A stretch of 64,000 bases of DNA from Diplosphaera chodatii (taxonomy: Eukaryota; Chlorophyta; Trebouxiophyceae; Prasiolales; Stichococcaceae): the NCBI GenBank assembly GCA_032358165.1, contig JAALGY010000010.1, forward strand, positions 806,001-870,000, written 5' to 3'. The notes below the pieces were generated by a model. It saw nothing but the letters and a program-made list of their open reading frames with translations. It made no database searches and was not told where the DNA came from. Numbering within the stretch: position 1 is the first letter of the stretch; each line of letters begins with the position of its first letter. The position numbers and the translations under genes were made by a program. This document shows, piece after piece, positions 36,606 through 49,700 of the stretch.

Positions 36606-37745
36606 TCTAGACACAGCTGCCCGTGTCCAAACGCAGGCACCGTCAAAGCTAATACAGGCTGCCAAGGCACTGTTTGCCAGAGTGTTTGTACCCTGTGGCT
36701 GCTGCCTAGCAGTTGCAGTGGAATGACTCAACGTCCAGTGGCTTGCAGCGTGTATCCCTGTACTTCCAGCTGGCCCTTCGATACGAGGCTGCAAGTGGTT
36801 GGCCGTAATTGCAGGAACACCAGACGGCAGAGGCTTGGTCACACACCCGCATTCAACCTGGATCTGTGCACGTGATTGATCGCACGTGCCACGGCCGGAC
36901 TTGAACACAGGTGCAGCAGCCAGATGTTGACTTGGTCCCTACACTCCATTTCACCGAATTCACATCTGTGCAATTGCGGCACTTTCGCACCCGTCGGGCC
37001 ACACAAAACCCGACTTCGGTCATTCGTGACTTCATGTATGATGAGCGACCCACCCAGCAAACGATCTGGAGGTGCATCATGAGTGGCAAGTGTATCCTGC
37101 GCTCATAGTGTCATAGATATTTCCTGGGTAGATAGGCGGACACAAAACGAGGTTGCAGTCCGCTAAACTTGACACAGTGCATGACTCCCTGCAGCAACCG
37201 CAAAGAGCATTAGGACCACAGAAGGCGCGCAGTACTGTCTCTGGAAGAGGTCCGAGGCAACCACCATGTCAGTGCGTAGCCTGCACGCTGTCCCTCCCTG
37301 TTGAGGACAATCGCTGCCGACTTTCAGCATCCCGCAGCGCGATCACCAGGGACAGGAGTCGGATCTTCTGGACAAATTTGATTCGCATAGAGCACATCTG
37401 TACAGCCGAGGTCGGCATGGTGGCAGTCAAGCAATCTGGTCCGCAGCCTCCAGCTGCAGCAGGTGAGCACCTGACTGGGAATCAAGAACAGAGTCCCATC
37501 TCGGCACGGCCCACGAAACGACGCCGATTCTACGCAGCGTATACGCCATCTTAGGAGCGCAGCTGACCAGCAGCAACGCTGTGGCAATCAGTAGGTATCG
37601 TCATGCGCGTGGGCTGGATACCACTGTTGGTTTGCTCGGACACGCAGGACGGGATTGTCGCCTGACACGCGTAAGGTTACACCAGCCTTCGCTTTGCGGT
37701 CATCAAGGGCGTCGCAAACATCGTAAACTGAGCGTTGCGTCCAGA
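36606..37745. other. Gene-free 1.1 kb, TLC protein / thioredoxin-like
   Basis: Divergent interval. A short plus-strand frame near 37418-37463 ending at a GTGAGC donor could be a 5' exon of the thioredoxin-like gene, but its phase does not fit. Nothing else was seen. Confidence 0.45.
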
Positions 37746-38524
37746 ATGCATGGTCAAGATGGTGCAGACATCACAGAAGTTGCGGACAAAACCGAGTGGG
37801 GCGCTCACAAAACCAGTGCTGCGCGGCAGTGCAAAACGGTGCGATGCCCGAGCCACTTGCATCTGCATGCAGACGCTGGCATGATTCACAACGATTCACG
37901 TTGATGAGAAGTCGGGCGCTGTTTCTCAGCACACTTCAAGTGGGTGCTGCCTGTTGTTTGCCGATGGTGCATGGGTGCAGCTCGGCATGCAGGAGTTGAC
38001 GGCTCTAGATGTCGAGTAGTTGGCGTTGATCTCCAGATTGTTCCTATATTGCAGATGGTCGTGGGGTTCTTCGCGGGCGACATCGATTACAGCGGCGTCG
38101 GTCCGGTGTTCTCCCGCCTGTCAGCAGAGTACCCCAAGACATGGTTCTACTCGGTATGTGATGATCTGTGCCTGAGTTCTGACATGACCTACGCCCGACA
38201 ATTGATAGTATTGGCTACTGACATGCTGCACGCCTGCACGTGTAGGTGGATCTGTCAAGAGATGCTGGCCAGGTGACATCTGACTGCAGAAGCTCCTGAT
38301 CTATAAGGTGCATGTTCAGACAAGAGTTCGCACTGCTTCGACATCATGTCCCGCACATCAAAGATGCTATCCGATGCAATCTGCAGGTCGTGGCGGACAG
38401 GTGCCAGGTGCAGGCTAACCCCTGTATTCAGGTCTGGCGGGACTCGGTGCTGATGGAGTCGCTTGATAACCCTACCACAAACGAAGTGGAGGAGCTGCTG
38501 GAGAAACATGGCGTCAGGTGGTAG
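37746..38524 (+). CDS. Thioredoxin-fold protein lacking the CxxC active site
   Basis: Four exons, 37746-37838, 38055-38153, 38246-38272 and 38387-38524, close to 118 residues, the normal size of a single thioredoxin domain. The fold reads through: DITEVADKTEW (first helix region), VVGFFAGDIDYSGVGPVF where a thioredoxin has VVDF.A.WCGPC...P.F, then LSAEYPKTWFYSVDLSRD, CQVQANPCIQVWRDS (with the cis-proline position after A-N) and the final helix EVEELLEKHG. Both active-site cysteines and the tryptophan are gone, replaced around IDYS. A redox role is therefore unlikely, and a binding or structural role is more likely (inference). The ATG at 37746 sits just behind a CCAG acceptor, so an upstream non-coding exon may exist. 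Confidence 0.7.
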
Positions 38525-39022
38525 GTCAGAAGTCGGGGCCTCAAGCTGGCTCCGGGCATTGTACTTGGCTAGACTGTACAGATGTTTAAGTTGCATGAAT
38601 GACTGATCACATCGACTTCCTCAACAAGCAAGCCAAGCCCAGCTGTGTGTACGTCCCATTGCAGCAACTGCGCAGCTCATGCTCGTCAGGATTTGCCGCA
38701 GCCCCAAGCCATGGTTGAGCGGCGCTGCTCCGTCGTTGCTGCTGCTGCTGCTGCTGCTGTTGACACATGCCTCGATTGGGTACAGCTGCCCACGTCATAC
38801 TGCCATATGGTGCTCGGAAAAACCCTTTGGCAGGCCCGATCGGCGTTAGGCTGTGCTGCTGCTGCAGCTGCTGGTCAATACGGCACCTGCTGATCGGCTG
38901 CGTCTGCCACAAGCGGCAGCCGGGCTGTGCGGCCCAGCAGACAGGAGCCCTGCAGATAGCCATGCACGTGCTCATCTGATACTTGAAGTGGAAGGTGCCT
39001 GTCAGAAGACTATACCATGCAG
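38525..39022. other. Convergent intergenic, thioredoxin-like / TIC20
   Basis: About 500 bases with the two 3' UTRs and a GCT trinucleotide run. Open frames across it are low-complexity. Confidence 0.5.
38737..38760. repeat. GCT trinucleotide microsatellite
   Basis: About eight TGC/GCT units in a row in the 3' UTR region between two convergent genes. Confidence 0.85.
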
Positions 39023-40227
39023 TCATGCGTCGTCAATGAAAGGCAGTAATGGCACAACAGGCACACAACGAGAGTCTGTGAGGAGGCGCACCGAGCCATA
39101 CAGCCAGCATGCCAGCACGAAGAAGAATATGCTGCAGCGCAGCATCACAGCGTTCAGGCATGCTGCGCATTGACGCAGGCTTGCGGAACCAAGCGGACAG
39201 CTCAGCAGGTGCTTACGTGTTGTATGCGTTGATGTATAGCGTGAGGCCGAAGCCACTTGTTGGCGGTCTCAGGACCTGCTCGAGGACGCCAGGCAGGCTG
39301 CAGAGGACATGCCCGACGTGCCATCACAGACCCGTTCCTGCCAGTGAGCACTATGACTTGCACTGCACAGTTGTCGCAAAATTTGCAGCATCCAGATGTA
39401 TGCCCGTACTTACATGAGCACGATGTCCAGCAGGATAGCCTGCGGCACACACACTTGACACAATCAGACATCGCGATGTACTTTACGCATACATTTGCCG
39501 CATGGGTTCGACAGACAACATACGCATGGCTTCAGCAAAAGTCATCTTGAGCACACTGTGCCCACCTGCATGGCGTTGTATCGCACATAGCGGCTCCACG
39601 TCTCGCGCTGGTTGATGATGCCGATGTAGATGGCGAAGAAGACGACGAGCGACAGGAAGGGCACCGTCGAGTACAGCCTCCTGATGCTGCCCAGCGGCGA
39701 CAGGAGCGGCAGCAGCCACTGGTTTTGCGCAAGCGCAAACTTGCCTGCGTGATGCAAACGCAGTGTCACGACCGAGACCCATTGCTGGCAACCGTGCCTC
39801 ACAATCCCCCCTTGCGCCATCTTATATCGTTGACTGCACGCTGCAAGCTGCAGGTATGGCAGCTGACGAACAAGCTGCAGGATGCCGCACCGTAGTCCAG
39901 GCCATGGAGCACCGGCACAAGGTACGGAATCGCGGCAACGGCGCGCTCCTGGATGCTGATGCTATCCCGCGACGCCCGCACGACGGCGCTGCTTCTGCTC
40001 AGCCTGCCGCGGCTGCCGCTGCCGCACAGCGGCTGAGCTGCAAGGGCGCATCCGCCATTGGCCCGCACGCTGGACAGCACCGAGCAAGCGGCTGGGGCAC
40101 TGTGATGGGTGAGGGTACGGGATGTAGTGATTTGCAGCGATTTCAGAACTGAGGAGTGCTTATGGCGAGCCGAGCAGGCCGGTGTGACACGGGACAGCAC
40201 CCCAGTTGCTGATGTTGTCACTTGCAT
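39023..40227 (-). CDS. TIC20: TIC20, inner-envelope plastid protein import channel subunit
   Basis: Five exons (40227-39891, 39744-39566, 39439-39414, 39297-39217, 39131-39023) close exactly to 243 residues. The first about 85 residues are Ser/Thr/Arg-rich and acid-free, a likely transit peptide. Then comes the family's signature: ISIQERAVAAIPYLVPVLHG, a hydrophobic LLPLLSPLGSIRRLYSTVPF, SLVVFFAIYIGIINQ, SRYVRYNAMQAILLDIVLI, GLTLYINAYN and a last segment IFFFVLACWLYGSV. The four membrane helices and the SRYVRxNAMQA motif are diagnostic. TIC20 forms part of the translocon at the inner chloroplast membrane. The exon of only 26 bases (39439-39414) is needed to keep the frame. It is divergent from the Rav1/DMXL gene. 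Confidence 0.95.
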
Positions 40228-40758
40228 GGCTGCGATCTGTATTCTACTGCTGTAACGTGCTGCCTTCTCACTCGAATTGCGAAGAATGCGCGTATTTCCA
40301 ACTGCTGTAATGAGAGCATATGGTGCACGCAGGAAATTTTAGGGACACTGCAGGGGGTGGCAGCTGCGTGTGCAGCTGTGCGCACTTGAACACTGGGAAC
40401 ATCCAAGATACGCTGCCATCCTTGCAATGTGCGTGGCGGTAACACAATGCATACCATGTGCATGATGCACCTCATACAGAACAGCGACGGACGATGATGG
40501 CATGCTTAGAACCAGCCTGCAATGTTGAGCAGTCCTGAAGGAAGGGATTGCATGGCAGGGTGTCGGTGCAGTGACCATCAGGGCCTTGACCTCTGATCAG
40601 CACGACTATTGCTCAGTGTCAGTGTGTGATGAGAGCACTTGCAAACAATGTGTGCCAGCAGTGGGCAGATCAACTGTCCGCATGTCGCCGTGCGCAATAC
40701 CACCGACTCTGACCTCAGCAGAAGCAGCTGAAACCCGGGTCGAGCGTCGGGCGCAAGC
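40228..40758. promoter_or_regulatory. Divergent promoter region, TIC20 / Rav1-DMXL
   Basis: 531 bases between start codons pointing apart. No recognisable element was seen beyond TGCA-rich sequence. Confidence 0.5.
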
Positions 40759-43700
40759 ATGGCAGCCAGCGACCTTATGGGGCTGGATGGCGACTCCGCT
40801 GCATCCCCAGAATGGACTATGCAGCTTGCGCAGCGTCGAGCCGGGGCTCCAACCAGCCAGCCGGCATCGCTGACGCTGTCCACGCTGCCAGACACGCATA
40901 TCGTGGCGGTTGGCAGCTCCGACGGTGCTGTGGCGCTGTATGTGCTGCAGGTGATCATTCATCGGAGCATCTGTGATGCCCCATGCATACTTCGCTGTAG
41001 CTCCTGCACCTTCAGCTCTGCGCAGTGCCAGCTCCTCTACAGCCCTTTGTTCCATACACGCTCAGCAGGGCGGCCAGCAGAGTGGGGCTCCTGGCGCAGC
41101 TGTGCAGACGGCCGGCGCCTCTCCCGCCGCGCTGCTGCAGCTGGCAGACCATGGCGACGGCAGCGTGTCGGCAGTTTCCCATCTGGCGTGGGGTGGCGGC
41201 AGCGACGGGCGTGCGGTGGCGCTCGTGGCGACCTCCGGCAGCCACGTGTACCTGCTGTCCCTGCAGCCACTCATCGACAGGCAAGCTCAGCAGTGGATCC
41301 TCCATCTGGCCAGGCGTCAGGTGGCTGCGGCACCCTGCTCTGTCATCTGGGTCACAACCAGTGGTTCTCTGCCTGGTTCTTTGCCTGGCTCCCCGACAAA
41401 AATAAAGACCACATACAGAAGAACATCACAGCTGTGGCAGTGCATTTCTCAGGCTGCGTGTGCCGGAGGGTGGGGCGCCAGAGGGTGTACAATGCCCCAG
41501 TGCGGCCGCCGGTCGGGTGCACGAGGTGCTGGCGGTGGGCGTGCTGCCGGCTGACGCCGTGGCCGTGGCGTGGGCCCAGGCCTGTGACGGCATCCTGGTG
41601 TCAGATGCAGGTGAGTGCAGAGGCGCTGCCGCCCTCAACCATGTGAGCAGCGCATCGACCTCCTCCGGGACCATGTCGGCCATGAAATACCTGGGCCAAT
41701 ACATCACACGTGCATTCTGCAGGTGGCGGCGTCACCATGCTGCATGTGCGGCCGCGCTGGCTGCGGCTGCCGGATGCCGCGTCTGCTGCTGCCAGCCACC
41801 TTGCAACGGGCTCCGCTGATGCCCAGGTCCCCACCCTGGAGGACCTGTGGCATGTGCAGACGCCAGAACCGCAGGTGTGCTGCTCACTGTGCAGCCCTGT
41901 GAGCACACTGTAGGAGCTCCGACGGTGAGTGTTCTGATTGCCTGAACCAGGATTGCATTGTTTCATCGAGATGCACGCTTCCTGCAGACGCTGCTCGCAG
42001 CGGGCGCCGGCGCCTGGGCACCCTCAGCCACGGCGGCCTCCGGCGGCAGCCACGTCACTGTCTGGTGGCCGCAGCCGCTGACGCCGCACGATGGCGACCC
42101 AACCGTTCCTGGCAGCCCACCCAAGCAGGTGCGGACATGTGTGGCGGCCCTGTCCTTTGCCAGTGCCTGCCAACGACGCTGCTGCCAAGCTCCTCAGGCC
42201 CGTGCGTGATCTGGCATCCGCCGAAGTCAAGCACCTGCGGTGCAGCTGTCAGCACGGGCGGAGCGGCTGCGACACCCCAGCGGCATCACTGGGCTGCAGT
42301 GGAGCCCCGGCGGGGCCCTGGGCCATGCCTCGCCGCAGGTGACTGGGTCGGAACATCACGACGCTGCCGTGCAATATAGCTGACAGCACAGGCAAAGCAC
42401 GAAGGCCTTGCTTTAAGTACCTGCGCACTGGAATGTGGTGACACCCATGCTGCAAGGCAAGGATAGCGGCGTCCAACTCCTGAACCCTGAGCTGCCTCAG
42501 ATGGAGCGGCTATGGGGCAGCACAGCGGACGATGAGGAGGGCGGCGCGGCGCACCCGGCGCTGCTGACCACTGGCGCCGACGACGTGCTCCGCCTGTGGG
42601 TCGAGGTGCGCAATCAAAGCACCCAGGAAATTTCTTATGGCAGCACACTCCGCAGCGCAGACTGCATTATATGTACTGCGCTGACGGTTGGCATGGCTTG
42701 CTGGCGCATCCCATTGATGCTGCGACTGTGCATTGTACCTCGTTATGAGCACCACAGCAGGGCGCAGCAACAAGCCACCGTTGGATTTTGCCTGTGCAAC
42801 ACTTGCAGATGTCACCGCCCTGCATGCGGCCGTGCAGGTTCGCCTGGCGCCCATGTTTGGCAGCGACGGGATTGGGGCTCCAGAGGAGGCGGCCGCAACG
42901 GCAGCACACTTCTGCTGCACCCTCGTCATTGCTCCACCAGGGGCAGCGCCTGCTGGCTGCACTCCTGGCGGCGCCAACATCACCGCCTGCTGGGGCTGGC
43001 CGCCACCTGATGCAAGCGCAGCAGTTGCAGGTATGACAGCTCGCATGTCTAGGAGAGCGAACACACACAGCAGGGCACAGCAGTGATCATAAGCAGCAGG
43101 AACCTGGACGAGCTCAGGGACGATTGTGTATCAATTGCAGAAGTTTATGAGCAGGGCAGTGGTGAAGCAATTGTGAGAGCCATATGCTACAACACCTGAG
43201 GCCATGACATTTGTGAGCGTCATCTGTGAGTTCTGCAGGTGCAGCACGGCGCGCTGCAAAGGTGCTGTGGGTCGCGGCAACGGGGCGTGATGACGGCGGC
43301 CGGCTCCGCCTGTGGCTGTGGGCCGTGGACCGCCTGTCGGGCGTCACCATGAACGGTGTGCCGGCATGGGGTGGAGCTGCAACACCACCACGATGGTCTC
43401 ACAATTGCGCCTATTTGTGCAGCAGCTGATGTGCCTGCAGTGATTGCCGCTGGTGGGACCTGGCTTGGGTGCATGCCTGGCAATGTGTTATGTGTGTTGA
43501 TGTGCCGATCTTGGCTGCAGGGCTGCCGAACCAGACGTCAGGCTCCCGGCTGCTGGCGCCGCCACGGGCGGTGCTGTGGGGTACGTCCCCGCTGCCAGGA
43601 GACGACGCAGCTCCAGGCAGCCCGTCTGCACAGGTGCTCTGGACACACTGTATTCACTCACAGTTGCTTGATGCTGGACGCCAGGGCTTGCATAGGATGC

Positions 43701-46700
43701 TGCCACGCCTGACAACGGTGTGCAATGCAGCATTATGGGGTCTCTGCCCAACTCCAGCGTGCCAAGGCCTGATGTTGCAGGCAGGCACGGAGCTGAGCTG
43801 CCACGTCAGCCTGGACGGCGATGTGCCGGCAATGAGTGCCGTGGAGAGCTGGCGACCCAGCAGCGCCTCCCTGCATCTGCGGACGCACAGGTAGGGCCAG
43901 TTGCGCTGCGAGTGTGCTGTCCGTCGGGCAATCAACCTCCTGCCCGTGCACTGGGTCATGGACCACCTCCGGACCACGTTCCAGCACAACTGCGAGAGGT
44001 TTGCCTAATGCGATTGGCACTGCTGCAGGGTGGACGCTTTTGGCAGCAGTGACGGTGTCGGCAGCCCAATGGCAGCCCCCACAGCAGGCAGCGGCCTCGG
44101 CAAGAGTGCGCCTGCGCTGCAGCACATGCCCGTACGTTGCCAGGCGGATGTTGTGCTAGGTGGGTCAGCCAGTCTCTGGGAGTACAGGACAGAGACCAGA
44201 GTTGCGTGCAACCATAGTTGGCAAACAAGGTTGCGACACACAAGTGCAGCAGTCGTTGGTCACAACACCACTTCGATGAAAAATCCAGCTTCTGGAAACC
44301 GTGCCGCCACGTTTGTCTGCATGGCAAAGTGCTGTAGGTCGTGCATGTCAAACGTTTATGGCGATGCAGCCAGCAAGCGGTCGTTGCGCGGACACCAGCA
44401 ATGCATGATTCATCATCATTCGAATGTGCAGGCGGCCATGCTGGCGCTGTGCGAGTGCTGGCGGCAGACCCGGCGACGGGACTGCTGGCGACCGCAGCGG
44501 CGTCGGGTCCACCGCTGCTGTGGACGCAGCCTGACCTGCGCCTGGTTGGGCCTGTCCTGGGCGTGGACAGCTGCACAGCGCTGGCGTGGCTCAGGTGGCA
44601 CTGCAGATGCGCCTGCCATGCTTGCCGAGGTCCGTGACACGCTCATGGTGTCACCGACGCCGTCATTGCCAGAGCAAGCAGGATCGGGCACGGTGTGGGG
44701 CAGCGCATGAGGGCAGTTCCTTATTTTGTTGCAGCGCACACGGGCAGACCTCCCTGGCGGTGGCACACGGCGCAGCAGTGGCGGTGTGCCCAGTCCCTGG
44801 CAGTGGAGCACCTCCCCAGCCTGCACCCGAGCCAGCATTCCAGCTGGAGCTGTCAGCTGACAGCTCTGGATCAGTCATGGGCCTGTGGCAGCTGCCATCA
44901 CCTGCGCAGAGGCCGCGTGGCACTGGTGCGCGGGCGCCAACAGGGAGCAGCGGCACTGCCAGCGGCACCGACGCGATGCCGTTGGTGGCTGGCCTGGTCC
45001 AGCAGGCCCACGGCAATGCCAGCCTGGCAGTATGGCAGGTCAGTTGCACCCATGACAATTGCTCAGGTGAAGCGGTGGCCCGTACCCTCCTGTAGCAAAA
45101 TTAGCAGGCGTTGCCAAGTTTGCTCACCGTGATGTTCAGCCGCGACTCCTTGTGCAGGTGGGATCTCCATCAGCGGACGAGGCAGGGCCTGCCGTGCAGC
45201 CTCTGGCGACCCTGCCGCTCGGGGTGGCCTGCAGCACAGGCGGGGCAGAGTCCTGTGCCAGCATCTGTGCTGCACAGCTCGATGGTTCCCTGCTGCTGGC
45301 AAGGGCCTCCCACGATGGCAGCAGCATCCGTGTACTATGCGTCACCGCAGCCTCAGGTGACCAGACCGGATGCTGCACATGTTGATGAGGTTGTGAAATG
45401 AAATGGCTGAAGCCGAGGGCTGATGCACCACACATTGTAGTGGCACGATGACAATGCCCTTTCGGTGCAGGCAACCCAGCGGCAGACAAGCCAGTGACGA
45501 CACAGCAGGTTGCTGAGCTCAGCCTGAACACCAGCTGTGTAGTCGGATGTACTGCCATTGAACCATGCGCGGGCTGGCTTGCTGCCACATCCACTGGTGG
45601 CGGCGGCGCTGCAGAGCTGCACATGTGGCATGCCTCAGTGTCTGCAGACGGCCACTTCAGGTGTGCTCCACTGTATATTGACGCAGCAGCAGCCTGACTC
45701 GATCCGCGGTACAGCAGGCTATCATGCAAACCCCTCAGCAACACCATCACGCAGGTTTGACGAGGCCGCCAAAGTGCCGCTTGCAAGTGCAGCCACTGTG
45801 CTGGCGTTTGTGCCCCAGGGTGGCATCTTGCTGCCGCTGCTGGCCATCTCAAGCGGCAATGCCGGCGCACAGCTCTGGTCGCAGGTGTAGCAAGTGGTTG
45901 GTTGCAGGCCTTACTGCATGGCCAGCAGCGTCCCTCACCAATCACGCATTGATTGCTCATGACCTTGCTCCATTGGACCAGGTTGTTGGTGGCGGTTGGG
46001 CTCCACTAGCTGCAATGCCAGCTGATGCACCGCACATCTCGGCCTTCAGCACATGCAGTCAGCTGACAGGGGCGGTGGGGCTGGTGGCTGCTGCTGGGTC
46101 CCAGCTGCTGGCCGTGTCTGACAGGTGATGCTGGTGCATTTGACGGCACGTTTGACTGCAACACGTGCTTACGTGGTGATCTGGGGTGCGCACTTTGCCC
46201 TGCAAATGCAACTAAGAGGGAGTGCCAGATCCTGTTTCTGCCTTTGCATTCCTGCAGACTGCAGAATGCCAGCGATGATGCCGAAGTCAAGTCTGTGCCC
46301 CTGGTGGCAGCCACTGCCGGCAGAGGGTTGCTGCCAGCGCACCACCCTGCAGCTCTTGCTGTGGCCCTGGCAGCTGGCAATCTGGGTCATGTGTTTGCAG
46401 CAGTACGCGCAGCAGCAAGCAGCAGTCAGGTGAGCCGAATGCCCGAAGCTGACCTCGCGATGTTCACAGGAACAAACGTTATTGACAAGGGTGCCTGAAG
46501 CTGCACCTTTGTATCCCTCATGCAGGCAGAGCACACACTCAGCATCGGCAAGTTCATCGATGTCCGCTGGCTAGCCTGGGCTGAGCAGTTGGCTGATCAG
46601 GAGAGGGAAGCAGATGCAGCAGCAGCGCCATCGCCTTCAAAGACCAAGTCAGCAGCCCAGGCCGGTGCAGCAGTTGACAGCGGCATGTTGGACATGTCAA

Positions 46701-49700
46701 TTTTTGGGCTTGCAACAAACGCAGAGCCCCCTGCTCCACCGCAGCAGCCTTCCCAGCAGCAGCAGTCCTCGTTGGACACAGGCATGCTGGACATGTCAGC
46801 CTTCGGCTTTGCAACAGAGCAAGAGCCAACTCCGCTACAGCAGCAACCCTCACAGCAGCACTCATCCGCCATGGACACAGGCATGCTGGACATGTCAGCC
46901 TTTGGGCTTGCAACAGAGCCAGAGCCACCGCCAACCCCCCAACAGCAGCAGCCTGCACAGCAGCAGCAGCCTGCACTTGACACAGGCATGCTCGACATGT
47001 CAGCCTTTGGCCTTGCGACAGAGCCAGAGCCACCTTCAACTCCCCGACAGCAGCAGCCGCCACAACAGCAGCAGTCTGCCATGGACACAGGCATGCTCGA
47101 CATGTCAGCCTTTGGACTTGCGACGGAGCCAGCGTCGCAGCAGCCGCAGCCTTCCGCCTCGCAGTTCGAGAGCGGGGAGGTTGACATAACGGCTTTTGGC
47201 CTTGTGCCAACGCCGCCGCAGCTACCCCGTGTATCGACAGCCTCCAGCTCTGCGTTGGAAACCGGCCAATTTGACATGTCGGCTTTCAATGGCAGAGGCT
47301 TGGGCCTGTCCAGTCCTGCCGCCAATCAGCAAACTCCACAGGCAGACAATGCAACAGGCATGCATGGCGGTCACTCCAGTGGCAGCAGCCGCATCTCAGC
47401 TGCTCACCCGTCAGGGGCGGCTGCTGCCAGGCAGGCCCAGCATGGCACAGCTGCCAGGCACCAGGCCCTCCCGACAGTGGAGCCGCTGACGCGGGCTGAG
47501 GTGTCCGCACTGCAGCGGCATCTGCGGGTGCACGAGGATGATGCAGGCGGGAAGCGGCAGGCGAATGGATCTGCCAATCACCAAGCGGACGCCTCAGCAT
47601 TCTCGCTGCTGCGGCTGGATGCACCTGAGAGCGCCACGCGGGACGCCAACGTGCCTGCCCCAGATGCTGCAGCTGCTGATGGGCAGGCTGGGGACGAGGG
47701 CCCAGATGCCGCTGCCACCTCGGCCGTGACTGGGCCGACGCTGCCGGGTTTGGACCGCCCAGACTCGCTGCGGGTGCTGCGCCTGGTGCAGCTGGCCGTC
47801 GGGGCTGCGGCTGGGGCGGCCGGCGGCACCGCGGCGCAGTTCCTCAGCAGCGACGGCGGGGGTGGCGGTGGCCGCGGCGGCGGCGGGCAGGTGGCGGCGC
47901 TGGATGCTGCGGCGCGCCGGGCAGTGCTGGCCCTGCGGCTGGGCATGCTGCTGCAGGAGGCGCCCGAGGGCCAGGGGCGGAAAGATGACCCTGATCTGCA
48001 GGTGATGAACTGCAGCACTCACGTGGCCTGGTGTCTGAGGGCAGCAGCTGCCTCCCAAGAGCTGTGTCCAACGGTTGTCGGTGTGGCTGCCGTGTTGCAG
48101 GAATGTGTTACAGGGGTTGCTGACGCTTTGCTGGCACGCTGCAGGGTCCGTGGCTCGCGAGCGTAGGGCTGCTGGCGGGCTGTGGCGGCGATGCAGTGCT
48201 GTGGGCGGCCAACTCTGACTCACAGGCCGCTCTGCTCGACAGCCTGCTGCCTCTGGTGAGCTTGGTTGTCCTGCTTGTCTTGTTGCAAGCCAATGGGCAA
48301 AGGATGCGCACTGCAGGTTGCCGCCATGGCCGAAGCGACTGTGCATTGCTCCCAGAACACTGCCCACTGTCTTTTCTTTTCCTCAACAATGGGTTGCTGT
48401 CCTGCTCGTGTTTTCAGGTGCCTGACAAAGCGAAGCCAGCTGGTCAACAGAACAGCGCAAGCTTCTCAGCCGTGCCAGCAGCGTCTCCCGATGAGCTGCG
48501 GCTGACGTGGCGTGCGCTGCGCTTCATAGGCGCCGGGTTCTGGCTGACTGACCCCCAGCTGCTGCGGTATGCATGTTCTTCTGAGGGCAGGGGCCCAGGT
48601 GCTGATGTGTGTCAGCTTCTGCTGAAACCAGTTGCTATTGACCACCCTACTGGCTATCCTACTTGCACACATGCCTCTGCAATGCAAAGCATACACCTGC
48701 ATATGATGCTGCCTGTGCTCACCAGCGGTGAAGTCGCATTGCAATGGTGTCGGCAGGGCCAAAGCAGAGGAGCTGGCCAAAGCGCAGTTTGCAGCGAAGC
48801 GGGACCCGCACGCCTGTGCCCTCATGTACGTGGCGCTGGGCAAGAAGCAGCTGCTCCAAGGTCAGGGCCTGCTGCCTCCAGTAGAACCAAGCTGCAGTGC
48901 GTGTGCCACACACTAGATCTGCCACATAGCTGCCAAAAGCTGATGCGGCGTTTGGGCGTTTTGCACTGACGCACATGCTGAAGGCCGTGCAGCTCCGAGG
49001 TGTCTGCTGCAGGGCTGTTCCGGATGGGCGGCCCCAAGAAGCTGGCGGACTTTCTGGCGCGGGACTTCTCGCAGGAGGCCAACCGCGCCGCCGCCGCCAA
49101 GAACGCGTACGTGCTGCTGGGCCAGCACAAGCAGGAGCTGGCCGCCACGTTCTTCGTCCTCGGTGCGTCGCCAGGCGGGATTCCGGCTTACCACCTTCGT
49201 ACCTTTGCCTGCATGCATGCTGGCAATGCGGTGGCTGTGTGTTGTGCCTCCAAACATCAGATGTTGCATAGTAACCTGCCCGTAGTTCGTTAGGACCGTC
49301 ATGTATGTGGATGTCCCAAACATGCGTTCGCTAACGTCTGGCCTGCGTGCGCGTGCAGCGGGCGCGCTGAAGGACGCGGTGGGCGTGTGCGCCCGGGAGA
49401 TGGGCGACCCGCAGCTGGCGCTGCTCCTGGCGCGCCTGCTGGATGGCGCCACACCCTCGGCGGCGGGCGGCGCGACGGCCCCCGGGCCGCTGCTGCGGGG
49501 CGTCATCGCCACGGAGCTGCTGCCGGGTGCATGGCTCACCAGGGCCTTGGGTCCGCTAGCTGCTGTCTACCCACTCTTCGTGGCGCTGATGCATGCTGCT
49601 GTGGGCGGCTACGTAAGGCAGTGTTGCCATGTCTCGGCAGCGACAAAGACAGCTTGCCCCTGCGTGCTAGGCCTCTTATTTTGCTTTCAAATTATCACGC

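Noticed and set aside
46676..47290. Regular repeats with similar spacing as a CRISPR array
   Set aside because: The repeats are in frame, encode a conserved peptide inside a eukaryotic exon, and the spacers are Gln/Pro codons rather than unique sequence.
46554..47325. Two long minus-strand frames (218 and 242 codons) with regular repeats
   Set aside because: They are antisense readings of the DTGMLDMSAFGLAT repeat array in the Rav1/DMXL exon. The repeated pattern comes from the coding strand.
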